Shown: positions 1 through 7,442 of the stretch, piece after piece | Numbering within the stretch: the stretch's first letter is position 1 | Layout: each line of letters opens with the position of its first letter | NCBI GenBank assembly: GCA_039936115.1 | Contig: JBDTIZ010000263.1 | Coordinates: 1 to 21,050, forward strand | Length of the DNA: 21,050 nucleotides | From: DATIJJ01 sp039936115 | Lineage (GTDB): Bacteria > Pseudomonadota > Gammaproteobacteria > DSM-16500 | Direction of reading: 5' to 3' | Notes under the pieces: generated by a model | The model's database searches: none | Told to the model about the DNA's origin: nothing | The model's input: only the letters and a program-made list of their open reading frames with translations | Program-made: the position numbers and the translations under genes

Positions 1-294
1 CAATCCATATAAAACATTCCGCCCTAAAAATTGGTAACGATACAGACTAACCGCTGCCAGTGCGCCAATCCACATGGCAATTGTCGCAGCCACAATGCCT
101 AACACTAGCGAATGCAAAACCGCGATCCACAAATCCGTATCAGCAAATAATTCGCGATACCACTCTAGCGAAAAACCATGCCAGACCAAAGAGTATTGGG
201 CGCTATTAAATGAATACACAATTAATACAATAATAGGGATGTAAAAAAACAAATAAATCGCAGTCAGATAAGACCCGACGGGTAAGTGCTTCAT
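1..294 (-). CDS. potC: Spermidine/putrescine ABC transporter permease PotC (partial, C-terminus beyond window)
   Basis: Inner-membrane permease, expected to pair with PotB and the ATPase PotA to import polyamines. I translated the minus strand from the ATG at 294. It gives 98 codons, starting MKHLPVGSYLTAIYLFFYIP, and stays open to the window edge. A first membrane helix spans about residues 9-28. It is followed by a periplasmic stretch with FSLEWYRELF, a pattern typical of PotC (FSLxWYxxLF), and then a second helix at about 57-80. The ATG overlaps the potB stop codon by 4 nt (ATGA), so translation is coupled. The EAA loop and the rest of the protein lie outside the window. The substrate-binding protein gene potD, if linked, would also be off the left edge. 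The family is clear from the PotA-PotB context and the N-terminal signature; substrate preference (spermidine or putrescine) cannot be told. Confidence 0.85.
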   Translation of the reverse strand, partial: MKHLPVGSYLTAIYLFFYIPIIVLIVYSFNSAQYSLVWHGFSLEWYRELFADTDLWIAVLHSLVLGIVAATIAMWIGALAAVSLYRYQFLGRNVLYGL

Positions 295-1145
295 AGTAAA
301 TCCCGAGGTTGATTACCGCGCGTGCTGCGCCAATAAATAAGTAACAAAACAGCTAAGAGTAACGTAAACACCGTGCTAATGGCTGAACCCAGCGGCCAAT
401 TTTGTGCAATCAAAAATTGATTTTGAATTAAATTGCCAAGCAAAATTGATTTTGAGCCGCCTAATAAATCCGGAATATAAAAAATTGTCATGGCGGGTAA
501 AAATACTAGAATACATCCGGACAAAATTCCAGGCAGTGTCAATGGCACGATAATTTTTCGAAACGTGGTGAGCCGATTGGCTCCTAAATCCCGCGCCGCA
601 TCAATTAGACGGCTGTCTAATCTTTCGATGTTGGTGAGCAGCGGCAAGATCATGAATGGCAACAGGTTATAAACCAAGCCAATCATGACTGCTGTGTCAG
701 TAAACAAAAGCGTTAATGGTTTATCAATGACACCTAATCCAATGAGGATAGAATTAATGACGCCTTTGGGTTTTAAAATCGTAATCATTGAGTAACTGCG
801 AATCAGCGAGCTTGTCCAAAATGGAATGATGATCAAGAGCACAAACAAACCTTTAAACCGATTTTGCATACGCGCAATCGCATAGGCGAACGGATACCCT
901 AATAACAGACAGATTAACGTGCAAATGCCTGCAATATAAAAAGATTCGTTAAAAATTCTGAGATAAACAGAATTAGTGAGTTGATAATAATTGGCGAGAG
1001 TGAATGGCAATTCAATCAGATGTTGATCGCTGTGATTCATGAAGCCCGCTATCGTCACTAACCCAAAGGGTAGTAAGGCGAAAATCAGCAGCCAAAACCA
1101 AATGACTGAAAGAGAAAAATGCTTAAACACGTTGTCATGCTTCAT
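291..1145 (-). CDS. potB: Spermidine/putrescine ABC transporter permease PotB
   Basis: Inner-membrane permease of the polyamine importer. The 284-residue protein starts MKHDNVFKHF. It has a hydrophobic segment at about 12-34, further helices at about 70-92, 99-115, 151-170 and 205-225, and a last one at about 255-272. The cytoplasmic EAA loop that docks on the ATPase is seen at about 180-206 (IDAARDLGANRLTTFRKIIV). Length fits PotB (about 275-290). The frame is open upstream to 1286, but those 47 residues lie inside potA and do not resemble a PotB N-terminus, so I chose the ATG at 1145. This start overlaps the end of potA by 11 nt, and the stop overlaps the potC start by 4 nt, as expected for a coupled potABC operon. 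Confidence 0.9.
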   Translation of the reverse strand: MKHDNVFKHFSLSVIWFWLLIFALLPFGLVTIAGFMNHSDQHLIELPFTLANYYQLTNSVYLRIFNESFYIAGICTLICLLLGYPFAYAIARMQNRFKGLFVLLIIIPFWTSSLIRSYSMITILKPKGVINSILIGLGVIDKPLTLLFTDTAVMIGLVYNLLPFMILPLLTNIERLDSRLIDAARDLGANRLTTFRKIIVPLTLPGILSGCILVFLPAMTIFYIPDLLGGSKSILLGNLIQNQFLIAQNWPLGSAISTVFTLLLAVLLLIYWRSTRGNQPRDLL

Positions 1146-2229
1146 GAGGCAAGATAACCTCCCAGCCGGAAAGCCACGTTGTCCATACCTGTTCGCCAAT
1201 CGCATATTCCAGACGATCATCATCTTCGTCAAAAAATTCAGTCGCCGCAACCATTTGGTTGTTGGAGAGGCGCACCATGAGATCAACGGTTGTCCCTTTG
1301 TAAATCACTTCTTCTACTACGCCTGGAAACATATCTTTTGTGTCATCGACTTCAGAATGATCCCAAACGCGCAAATCTTCAGGCCGTACTAACACATGCG
1401 CTTTTTGACCTGCGACAAATGGGCTGGAACATTTGATGACGCGTTTACGTCCTTGAATATCGACAGTAATTTTGTTGTCAGCAATATCAACAATTTCACA
1501 GTCAAAAATATTGGCTTCCCCAATGAATTTCGCCACGCTCAGGTTTTGTGGTTTTTCATACACTTGGCGTGGTGTACCCACTTGTTCAATGCCACCTTCA
1601 TTCATGACGACAACACGATCAGACATGGACAGCGCTTCTTCCTGGTCATGTGTCACGAAAATAAAAGTAATACCAAGCTTGCGTTGTAATTGTTTTAATT
1701 CAATTTGCATGGTTTTACGTAAACGATAGTCTAACGAACTCAAAGGTTCATCCAATAATAAAACGAGTGGCCGATTCACGACAGCGCGGGCAATCGCAAC
1801 GCGTTGCTGCTGCCCACCACTCAATTGTTCTGGTTTGCGTTGTACGTATTTTTCTAGCTTCACAATTTTAAGTACGTCAGCAACGCGTTCTTCCAATTCT
1901 TTTTTAGGTAATTTCTGGCAGCGCAATCCAAACGCGACATTTTCATAAACTGTCATGTGTGGGAAAAGCGCATAGCTTTGGAAAACGGTATGGACATGAC
2001 GTAAATGCGGCGGCAGGCCATCAACATCTTTACCATTAATAAAAATTTTGCCTGTAGTGGGTTCTTCAAAACCTGAAATTAAGCGCAGCAGTGTAGTTTT
2101 GCCACAGCCGGATGGGCCGAGTAAGGTGAGAAACTCACCATTACGGACTTCGAGATTAATATCATAAAGAATTTCATGATTGTGGATCGACTTCGATACA
2201 CCTCGAAGCTCAATTACATTGTTTGTCAT
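1135..2229 (-). CDS. potA: Spermidine/putrescine ABC transporter ATP-binding protein PotA
   Basis: ATPase that powers polyamine import through PotB/PotC, on the cytoplasmic face. The protein has 364 residues, close to the usual 370-380. It shows Walker A GPSGCGKT (38-45), the Q-loop glutamine in VFQSYALFPH (Q84), the ABC signature LSGGQQQR (136-143), Walker B ending LLLDEP (157-162) and the switch histidine in VTHDQEEAL (H194). The C-terminal part (about 240-364), with VRPEDLRVW, is a TOBE-type regulatory domain as in PotA/MalK proteins. The ATG at 2229 is preceded by an AGGGG ribosome binding site. It is the first gene of potABC, and a promoter candidate lies about 45-70 bp upstream. Related iron or thiamine importer ATPases share this architecture, but the PotB/PotC partners support PotA. 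Confidence 0.92.
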   Translation of the reverse strand: MTNNVIELRGVSKSIHNHEILYDINLEVRNGEFLTLLGPSGCGKTTLLRLISGFEEPTTGKIFINGKDVDGLPPHLRHVHTVFQSYALFPHMTVYENVAFGLRCQKLPKKELEERVADVLKIVKLEKYVQRKPEQLSGGQQQRVAIARAVVNRPLVLLLDEPLSSLDYRLRKTMQIELKQLQRKLGITFIFVTHDQEEALSMSDRVVVMNEGGIEQVGTPRQVYEKPQNLSVAKFIGEANIFDCEIVDIADNKITVDIQGRKRVIKCSSPFVAGQKAHVLVRPEDLRVWDHSEVDDTKDMFPGVVEEVIYKGTTVDLMVRLSNNQMVAATEFFDEDDDRLEYAIGEQVWTTWLSGWEVILPHEA

Positions 2230-2272
2230 TTTCCCCTGCTGTCTCCTAGGCTCACGTGAAGAAAAGTCGCAA

Positions 2273-2301
2273 ATTATGTAGCCTAACCTGGGTGATGTCT
2301 A
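2273..2301 (-). promoter_or_regulatory. Sigma70-type promoter candidate for potABC
   Basis: Reading the minus strand, TAGACA (2301-2296) and CATAAT (2278-2273) are separated by exactly 17 bp, and each matches the consensus at five of six positions. The -10 lies 44 bp upstream of the potA ATG, leaving a short leader with an AGGGG ribosome binding site. This is pattern matching by eye, without transcript data. Confidence 0.5.
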
Positions 2302-2425
2302 GCAATAAAAAGACTCTTGCAAATACACCCGGACAAGGCTGTGGTTACAATACCAAGATTGGGGGAATATTGCATAATATTTTTGCTGATAATGCCACTA
2401 TGTTTTTGCCGCACAGTCGCGCACT

Positions 2426-2528
2426 GCTTTTGTAGGGGCGAACCTATGTGTTCGCCCTGCGGCCTTAATGCGCAGATGTTATTTCTTCGAGCAAAAGGAC
2501 GAACACACAGGTTCGCCCCTACAAAAGC
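2426..2528. repeat. Long inverted repeat, family A copy 1 (potA-purL gap)
   Basis: Two 32-nt arms, 2426-2457 and 2497-2528, are reverse complements with two mismatches. They flank a 39-nt centre. Each arm begins from the outside with GCTTTTGTAGGGGCGAAC and ends with a variant of TGTTCGCCC. Copies at 9892-9977 and, more diverged, 11888-11987 share this terminus, so this is a dispersed palindromic element (MITE or REP-like) and not a local hairpin. In RNA it would fold into a strong stem in the purL leader. The 400-bp gap 2230-2629 otherwise holds the potA promoter candidate, a purine-rich tract at 2537-2550 and the purL ribosome binding site. I found no convincing purL promoter in it. Confidence 0.85.
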
Positions 2529-2614
2529 GCACGCATAAGGAGAAGGAGGATTTCCCATCGAAAAACCTATCGCCCCAAATAACATTCCATGTTATCTTAG
2601 CGCCCTAAAACTTC

Positions 2615-2622
2615 GGGGGTGA
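2615..2622 (+). promoter_or_regulatory. purL ribosome binding site
   Basis: GGGGGTGA ends 7 nt before the ATG at 2630 and fixes that start. There are no closer in-frame start codons. A second, stronger-looking purine tract at 2537-2550 is 80 bp too far upstream to serve purL. Confidence 0.6.
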
Positions 2623-2629
2623 TTCTTCC

Positions 2630-4969
2630 ATGCTCGCACATCCAGAGATCCTAGATTTTGCCGAGTTATCACGTGACGTTATCCAGACGTTGCTGCAGAA
2701 ATATAATCTCGTCTTAACCGTCGATGAAGCCCTCACGATCCAAAACACTATTTTAAAACGTCCGCCTACACTCGCCGAGTTGGTTTTATGGTCAATTCAG
2801 GGTTCTGAACACTGCTCTTACAAATCCAGCCGCAAACATTTGAAAAAGCTAGTCACTGATGGCCCAAATGTTATTTTAGGCGCCAAAGAAGATGCAGGTA
2901 TCGTCGAAGTCGCGCGCGATCATGCAGGCAAACGTTACGGCATTGTGATGAGTCATGAGTCACACAATCATCCGTCACAAATTGTGCCCTATGAAGGTGC
3001 TGCAACAGGCGTTGGCGGGAATGTACGTGATGTGTGCTGTATGGGTGCTGAAGTCATTGCGATCGCAGATGGCTTACGCTTCGGCGATATTCGTCGACAA
3101 AAAACCAACTGGATCCGAGATGGTGTTGTTGCGGGTATCGCAGGTTATGGCAATCCAATTGGTGTGCCGAATCTTGCCGGCGATGTCTATTTTGATCCAG
3201 GCTACAACGAAAACTGTTTAGTGACCGTCGTGACCTTAGGTATTGTGCGCGATGATCATGTCATTCACTCATATGCACCCAAAAACGCAGACAATTATGT
3301 CTTTATTTTAGTCGGCAAACCAACAGACAACAGCGGTTTCGGCGGCGCAAGTTTTGCATCAACCGATCTTGTTGCTGAAAATCAAGAACAAAACAAAGGC
3401 GCTGTACAAGAACCCAACGCATTTTTAAAACGGCATTTGCTCAAAGCCAATTACGCTTTATTCGAGATCCTGCAAGAAAAAAACTGGATCGATAAAGTCG
3501 GTTTCAAAGACTTAGGCGCAGGCGGCGTGGCTTGTGCGTCGGTTGAAATTGCAGAAGCAGCAGGTTATGGCGCTGAAATTGATTTAGAAAAAGTCCCAAC
3601 CAGCATGCCGCATTTGCATCCTTCCGTCGTGCTTTGCTCTGAAACCCAAGAACGTTTCATGTGGGTCGTCCCGCCTGAATTCGTGGAGCTTATTCTCAAT
3701 CATTACAATCAAACGTTCGCACTGCCCGATATTTCCTTAGGCGCTGCCGCAGCTGTTGTTGGAAAAATTCGTACAGATGGTATGTATGTCGTAAAACATC
3801 ACGGCCATGAAATTGTGCATGCACGTGCTTGTGATGTCACAAAAGGCATTCTTTACGATCGCCCCTACGCACCGAGCAATAAAAAATTTAGCGAACCCAC
3901 GCTCGCAGCCCCAAGCAATTATAACGATGTCTTATTAAAATTATTGGCACATGAAAATATCGCTTCACGCGCTCCCATTTTTGAAATGTACGATAAACAA
4001 GTGCAGGGCCGAACGGTCATTGAAGCTGGAGAAGCCGATGCGGGGGTGATGCAGCCTTTCAACGAAGACAAATATCCAGTAGAAGTGCGCCAAGTGGGTA
4101 TTGCTTTATCATTGGATCAATGCCCGCGCTACAACAAAATCGATCCATACTGGGGCGCAGTGAACGCTGTGGTTGAGTCAGCACGAAACGTCGCAGCTGT
4201 TGGCGCTTTACCTCAAGCAGCAACCGATTGTTTATGTTTTGGCAATCCAGAAAAACCTGAGCAAATGTGGGATTTTACAGAGTCAGTGCGTGGTATTGCC
4301 GATGCATGCCAAGCGATAGGTTTGAAAGAATTTCCAGATGCAGCCCTGCCAATTATTTCCGGCAACGTATCGCTTTATAACGAATCTCAATCGGGCGCAA
4401 TTCCCGCAAGTCCCATGATTAGTTGTCTTGGCAATTTACCCGATGTTCGAAAAGCGATTACAAAAAATCTCAAGCAAACCAATTCATTATTAATTTTAAT
4501 GGGCGAACGTAAAGATGAATGTGGCGGCAGCGTTTATTACGATCTACACGGTGAGTTAGGCGCAAATGTGCCTAAACCGGATTTAAGTCGTATTGCTGCG
4601 GAAATTCGCGGAATGTACGATGCGATCCAGCAAGGATTAGTGTTATCTGCGCACGATATTTCTGATGGTGGCCTTGCGGTTGCGCTGGCTGAAATGACAT
4701 TTAAACACAACATTGGTGTCACCGTTGATGTGCCAGGGGATTTATCCAGCGCGAAAAAACTCTTTAGTGAAACGGGCGGATTTGTACTGGAAGTTGCAAA
4801 AGACAAAATGCCCGCTTTGAAAAAAGTCTTTGCGCATTATCATATTCCGCTCTTATTGTTGGGCGAAACGAGCAAGCAACCTCGTTTAAAAATGCTGGAC
4901 TGCATTGACTTAGATGTAATGGATGCTAAACATGCTTTCGAAAATGGGCTGAGAGAAAAATTATTGTAA
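2630..4969 (+). CDS. purL: Phosphoribosylformylglycinamidine (FGAM) synthase, small-type PurL subunit
   Basis: Fourth step of purine synthesis: FGAR + ATP + ammonia (from PurQ) to FGAM. The 779-residue protein is the small PurL type (about 720-780), not the single chain of about 1,300 residues typical of Gammaproteobacteria. Motifs include SEHCSYKSSRKH (59-70), the ATP/substrate loop SHESHNHPSQIVPYEG (108-123) followed by GGNVRDV (129-135), SETQERFMW in the first half, and HDISDGGLAVALAEM (675-689) in the C-terminal AIR-synthase-like half. There is no glutaminase domain, which fits the separate purQ downstream. A small PurL normally needs both PurQ and PurS to work. The ATG is preceded by GGGGGTGA at 2615-2622. 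It is first in the purine cluster; purM follows 14 nt after the stop. Confidence 0.95.
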   Translation: MLAHPEILDFAELSRDVIQTLLQKYNLVLTVDEALTIQNTILKRPPTLAELVLWSIQGSEHCSYKSSRKHLKKLVTDGPNVILGAKEDAGIVEVARDHAGKRYGIVMSHESHNHPSQIVPYEGAATGVGGNVRDVCCMGAEVIAIADGLRFGDIRRQKTNWIRDGVVAGIAGYGNPIGVPNLAGDVYFDPGYNENCLVTVVTLGIVRDDHVIHSYAPKNADNYVFILVGKPTDNSGFGGASFASTDLVAENQEQNKGAVQEPNAFLKRHLLKANYALFEILQEKNWIDKVGFKDLGAGGVACASVEIAEAAGYGAEIDLEKVPTSMPHLHPSVVLCSETQERFMWVVPPEFVELILNHYNQTFALPDISLGAAAAVVGKIRTDGMYVVKHHGHEIVHARACDVTKGILYDRPYAPSNKKFSEPTLAAPSNYNDVLLKLLAHENIASRAPIFEMYDKQVQGRTVIEAGEADAGVMQPFNEDKYPVEVRQVGIALSLDQCPRYNKIDPYWGAVNAVVESARNVAAVGALPQAATDCLCFGNPEKPEQMWDFTESVRGIADACQAIGLKEFPDAALPIISGNVSLYNESQSGAIPASPMISCLGNLPDVRKAITKNLKQTNSLLILMGERKDECGGSVYYDLHGELGANVPKPDLSRIAAEIRGMYDAIQQGLVLSAHDISDGGLAVALAEMTFKHNIGVTVDVPGDLSSAKKLFSETGGFVLEVAKDKMPALKKVFAHYHIPLLLLGETSKQPRLKMLDCIDLDVMDAKHAFENGLREKLL

Positions 4970-4983
4970 TGGCGAGGTGACCC

Positions 4984-6027
4984 GTGTCAGCAATTGATTA
5001 TAAATCCGCAGGTGTTGATATTGCCGCAGGCAACGAAGCTGTGAAACGCATTAAAAAAGGCGTTGAAAGCACTTTTTCATCGGCTGTGCTGACGGAGCTG
5101 GGTAGTTTTGGTGCGCTATATGATTTAGCAGAAATTATCCGTGATTACAAAAATCCCGTACTCGTGCAAAGCATAGACGGCGTCGGCACGAAAATCATGT
5201 TAGCCCGCATGATGAAAAAATTCGATACGATAGGCGCGGATCTTGTGAGCGCAACGACTAACGATATTATTGTGTTAGGCGCAAAACCACTGACCTTATT
5301 GGATTATATCGCCAACGATAAATTACAACCTGCGATTGTAGAGCAAATTGTATTAGGTATGGTAAAAGCCTGCCGCGAAAATCAAATTGCGCTAGTCGGA
5401 GGCGAAACGGCTGAGATGCCCGGAACGTATCTGGCTGGCGAACATGATTTAGCCGGCGTTATTACAGGTGTTGTGGATAAGCATAAAGTGATTCAAGGCA
5501 AAGATATTTGTCCAGGCGATGTGGTCTTGGCGTTTGCGTCGAGTGGTTTGCATACAAATGGATATTCTTTAGCGCGCAAATTAATTTTCGAGATCGGAAA
5601 ATTTTCTGTGGACAGTCTGCTGCCTGATTTCGATCGCACGATTGGCGAAGTGTTACTCGAGCCACACATCAATTACACCCGTCCTGTTTTGCATTTGCTG
5701 CAACAAAACATAAAAATTAAAGGCATGGCGCATATTACGGGCGGCGGATTATTAGAAAATATTCCCCGTATTTTACCCGCCGGTTGTCAGGTTGAAATTC
5801 AAAAAAATTCCTGGCCATCGCAACCCATTTTTTCAGTGTTGCGTGATCTGGGTAAATTGGATGATACAGAAATGTATCGCACGTTTAACATGGGTGTTGG
5901 CATGGTGATGATGTTGGCGGCTGATCAAGTCGAACATGCGGAGCGCGTGTTGCAAGTGATGCCAGAATTTACGTTGTATACGGTTGGAAAAGTGACGGCT
6001 GGGGAGCGCAGCGTTAAATTAGTTTGA
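4984..6027 (+). CDS. purM: Phosphoribosylformylglycinamidine cyclo-ligase (AIR synthase)
   Basis: Fifth step: ATP-dependent ring closure of FGAM to AIR in the cytoplasm. The 347-residue length matches the family (about 345). It shows the N-terminal YKSAGVDIAAGNEAV (6-20), the ATP/Mg loop SIDGVGTK (63-70), the segment TTNDIIVLGAKPLTLLDYIA (91-110), GGETAEMPG (139-147), GLHTNGYSL (188-196) and ITGGGLLENIPR (251-262). The start is GTG, supported by GAGGTGA at 4974-4980 just upstream. It lies 14 nt after purL, so both are surely on one transcript. A 133-bp palindromic repeat fills the gap to purQ, which could reduce or modulate read-through. Confidence 0.95.
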   Translation: MSAIDYKSAGVDIAAGNEAVKRIKKGVESTFSSAVLTELGSFGALYDLAEIIRDYKNPVLVQSIDGVGTKIMLARMMKKFDTIGADLVSATTNDIIVLGAKPLTLLDYIANDKLQPAIVEQIVLGMVKACRENQIALVGGETAEMPGTYLAGEHDLAGVITGVVDKHKVIQGKDICPGDVVLAFASSGLHTNGYSLARKLIFEIGKFSVDSLLPDFDRTIGEVLLEPHINYTRPVLHLLQQNIKIKGMAHITGGGLLENIPRILPAGCQVEIQKNSWPSQPIFSVLRDLGKLDDTEMYRTFNMGVGMVMMLAADQVEHAERVLQVMPEFTLYTVGKVTAGERSVKLV

Positions 6028-6037
6028 GGAAAGCAGT

Positions 6038-6170
6038 CCTCCTCTCCCCAACCCTCTCTTCCCACCCAAAGCGTGGGAGGAGAGGGGGTTTAATTTTTAG
6101 GATGAGCTACACAATTACGTCGTCCTCTCCTCCACGCTTTGGGTGGGAGTAGAGGGTTGGGGAGAGGAGG
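6038..6170. repeat. Long inverted repeat, family B (purM-purQ gap)
   Basis: Arms 6038-6085 and 6124-6170 are reverse complements over 47-48 nt with only a few differences, around a 38-nt centre. Each arm also contains its own smaller palindrome: CCTCTCTTCCCAC and GTGGGAGGAGAGG in the left arm, one mismatch, 5-nt loop. The element can therefore fold as one long stem or as two separate hairpins. Its sequence is unrelated to the family A repeats. It has no T-tract, so a terminator role is not supported, and it occupies most of the 176-bp gap. Confidence 0.85.
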
Positions 6171-6203
6171 GGCGCTGCCCCTAAACTAAATTAGGCAAAA
6201 ACC

Positions 6204-7442
6204 ATGCAAATCGCAATCATACAATTTCCAGGTTCTAACTGTGAACGTGAAACCATGCTCGCCGTCAAGCGCGCCGGCATGGAGCCACAAGAATTTTTGT
6301 GGAATGCATCCAAAGAAAAACTCGCATCATTCGATGGTTATATCATCGTCGGTGGATTTTCCTACGAAGACCGCTCGCGCGCTGGCGCAATCGCTGCACT
6401 TGATCCGATTATGCGAATCATCAAAATGCAAAGTCATCTCGGCAAACCGGTATTAGGTATTTGCAATGGTGCACAAATTCTCGTTGAAACAGGTTTAGTG
6501 CCCGGTGTTGAAAATGACAAAGTTAGCATGACACTCACAGATAATAAGCGTGTTCAAAATGGCAAAGTACTAGGCACTGGTTATTATAACGCATGGATAA
6601 ACATGCGTTTATCCGATGGATATCAATTAAATGCATTTACAAAACATCTAACACCTAAAGATATTTTGCAAATTCCAGTTGCGCATGGCGAAGGACGTTT
6701 TGTGATACCGCCCGCTTTATTATCAGAAATGCAAGCGCAAGGTTTAGATGTTTTTCAATATTGTGACGAACAAGGTCAAATCATCGATGAATTTCCGGTG
6801 AATCCAAATGGTTCGATCAACAATATTGCCGCTGTCACCAATAAAGCTGGAAACGTGATGGCAATGATGCCGCATCCTGAGCGAACGCCAAATGGCGATC
6901 GAATTTTTCAATCGATGCGTGACTACATCAAAGAAGGTTACGCGCAACGAGTTGCACCGTTAAATTATTATCCCCGCCAATTACCGATAACAGCTTACCA
7001 AGCTTCGAGGGAGCACCACGAATTAATTATTGATTTAATGATTACTGATAACCAGGCGATGTCCGTTGAAAATGCGTTAAATCATTTAGGCATCAAAGCC
7101 AAAATCAAACGTCAGATACATTGGGAAATTGCTTGTGATTCACTTGCAACAGTTGAAAAAATAAAAACAAGCGGCGTGTTGTATAATGATCGCAAAGAAA
7201 AAATCGTTCAAACCAAAGCAGTCAAAACTCCTAAAAACACTGTCTTTTTAGTGCGTTCCAAAGATGACATGCTGGGTAAACAAAAGCAGCAAATGCTCGA
7301 AGATCATTTTGACGTGAAAAATATTCAAGCGATTCGACACAGTGTTTTATGGCATGTTACGTGTGACGAAGATTCCATTAACGATATTATTAACTCACAT
7401 ATTTTATTTAACCCTTATGCCCATGACTACTACTACTTCTGA
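6204..7442 (+). CDS. purQ: FGAM synthase glutaminase subunit PurQ with C-terminal tandem PurS-like domains
   Basis: Residues 1 to about 245 are the PurQ class I glutamine amidotransferase, which makes ammonia for PurL: IIQFPGSNCERE (5-16), nucleophile C87 in GICNGAQ (85-91), and H224/E226 in MMPHPERT. PurQ proteins usually end near 225-270; this one has 412 residues. The extra part holds two similar modules, about 272-336 and 346-412. They share the pattern W-x-[IV]-[AT]-C-D-x(5)-[IV]-x(2)-I, then [VI]-L-[YF]-N: HWEIACDS...VLYNDR in the first and LWHVTCDE...ILFNPYAHDY in the second. The second resembles PurS proteins, with a VFLVRSKDDMLGKQ start and an ending like LLxNxVIEDY. No separate purS is seen in the window, so I infer a PurQ-PurS-PurS fusion. 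The GATase call is firm; the PurS call is inference. No strong ribosome binding site precedes the ATG. Confidence 0.88.
   Translation: MQIAIIQFPGSNCERETMLAVKRAGMEPQEFLWNASKEKLASFDGYIIVGGFSYEDRSRAGAIAALDPIMRIIKMQSHLGKPVLGICNGAQILVETGLVPGVENDKVSMTLTDNKRVQNGKVLGTGYYNAWINMRLSDGYQLNAFTKHLTPKDILQIPVAHGEGRFVIPPALLSEMQAQGLDVFQYCDEQGQIIDEFPVNPNGSINNIAAVTNKAGNVMAMMPHPERTPNGDRIFQSMRDYIKEGYAQRVAPLNYYPRQLPITAYQASREHHELIIDLMITDNQAMSVENALNHLGIKAKIKRQIHWEIACDSLATVEKIKTSGVLYNDRKEKIVQTKAVKTPKNTVFLVRSKDDMLGKQKQQMLEDHFDVKNIQAIRHSVLWHVTCDEDSINDIINSHILFNPYAHDYYYF

Noticed and set aside
1146..1286. Longer PotB start at 1286
   Set aside because: The extra 47 residues overlap the conserved end of potA and are unlike a PotB N-terminus. 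The ATG at 1145 gives the usual short overlap.
2317..2351. Plus-strand purL promoter TTGCAA ... TACAAT
   Set aside because: The spacing is 23 bp, too long for sigma70, and no alternative -35 at 16-18 bp fits.
2283..2585. Open frames on both strands between potA and purL (2283-2585 minus, 2317-2538 plus)
   Set aside because: Much of their length is translated palindromic repeat (products containing pieces such as RTHRFAPTKA). They lack homology and good ribosome binding sites.
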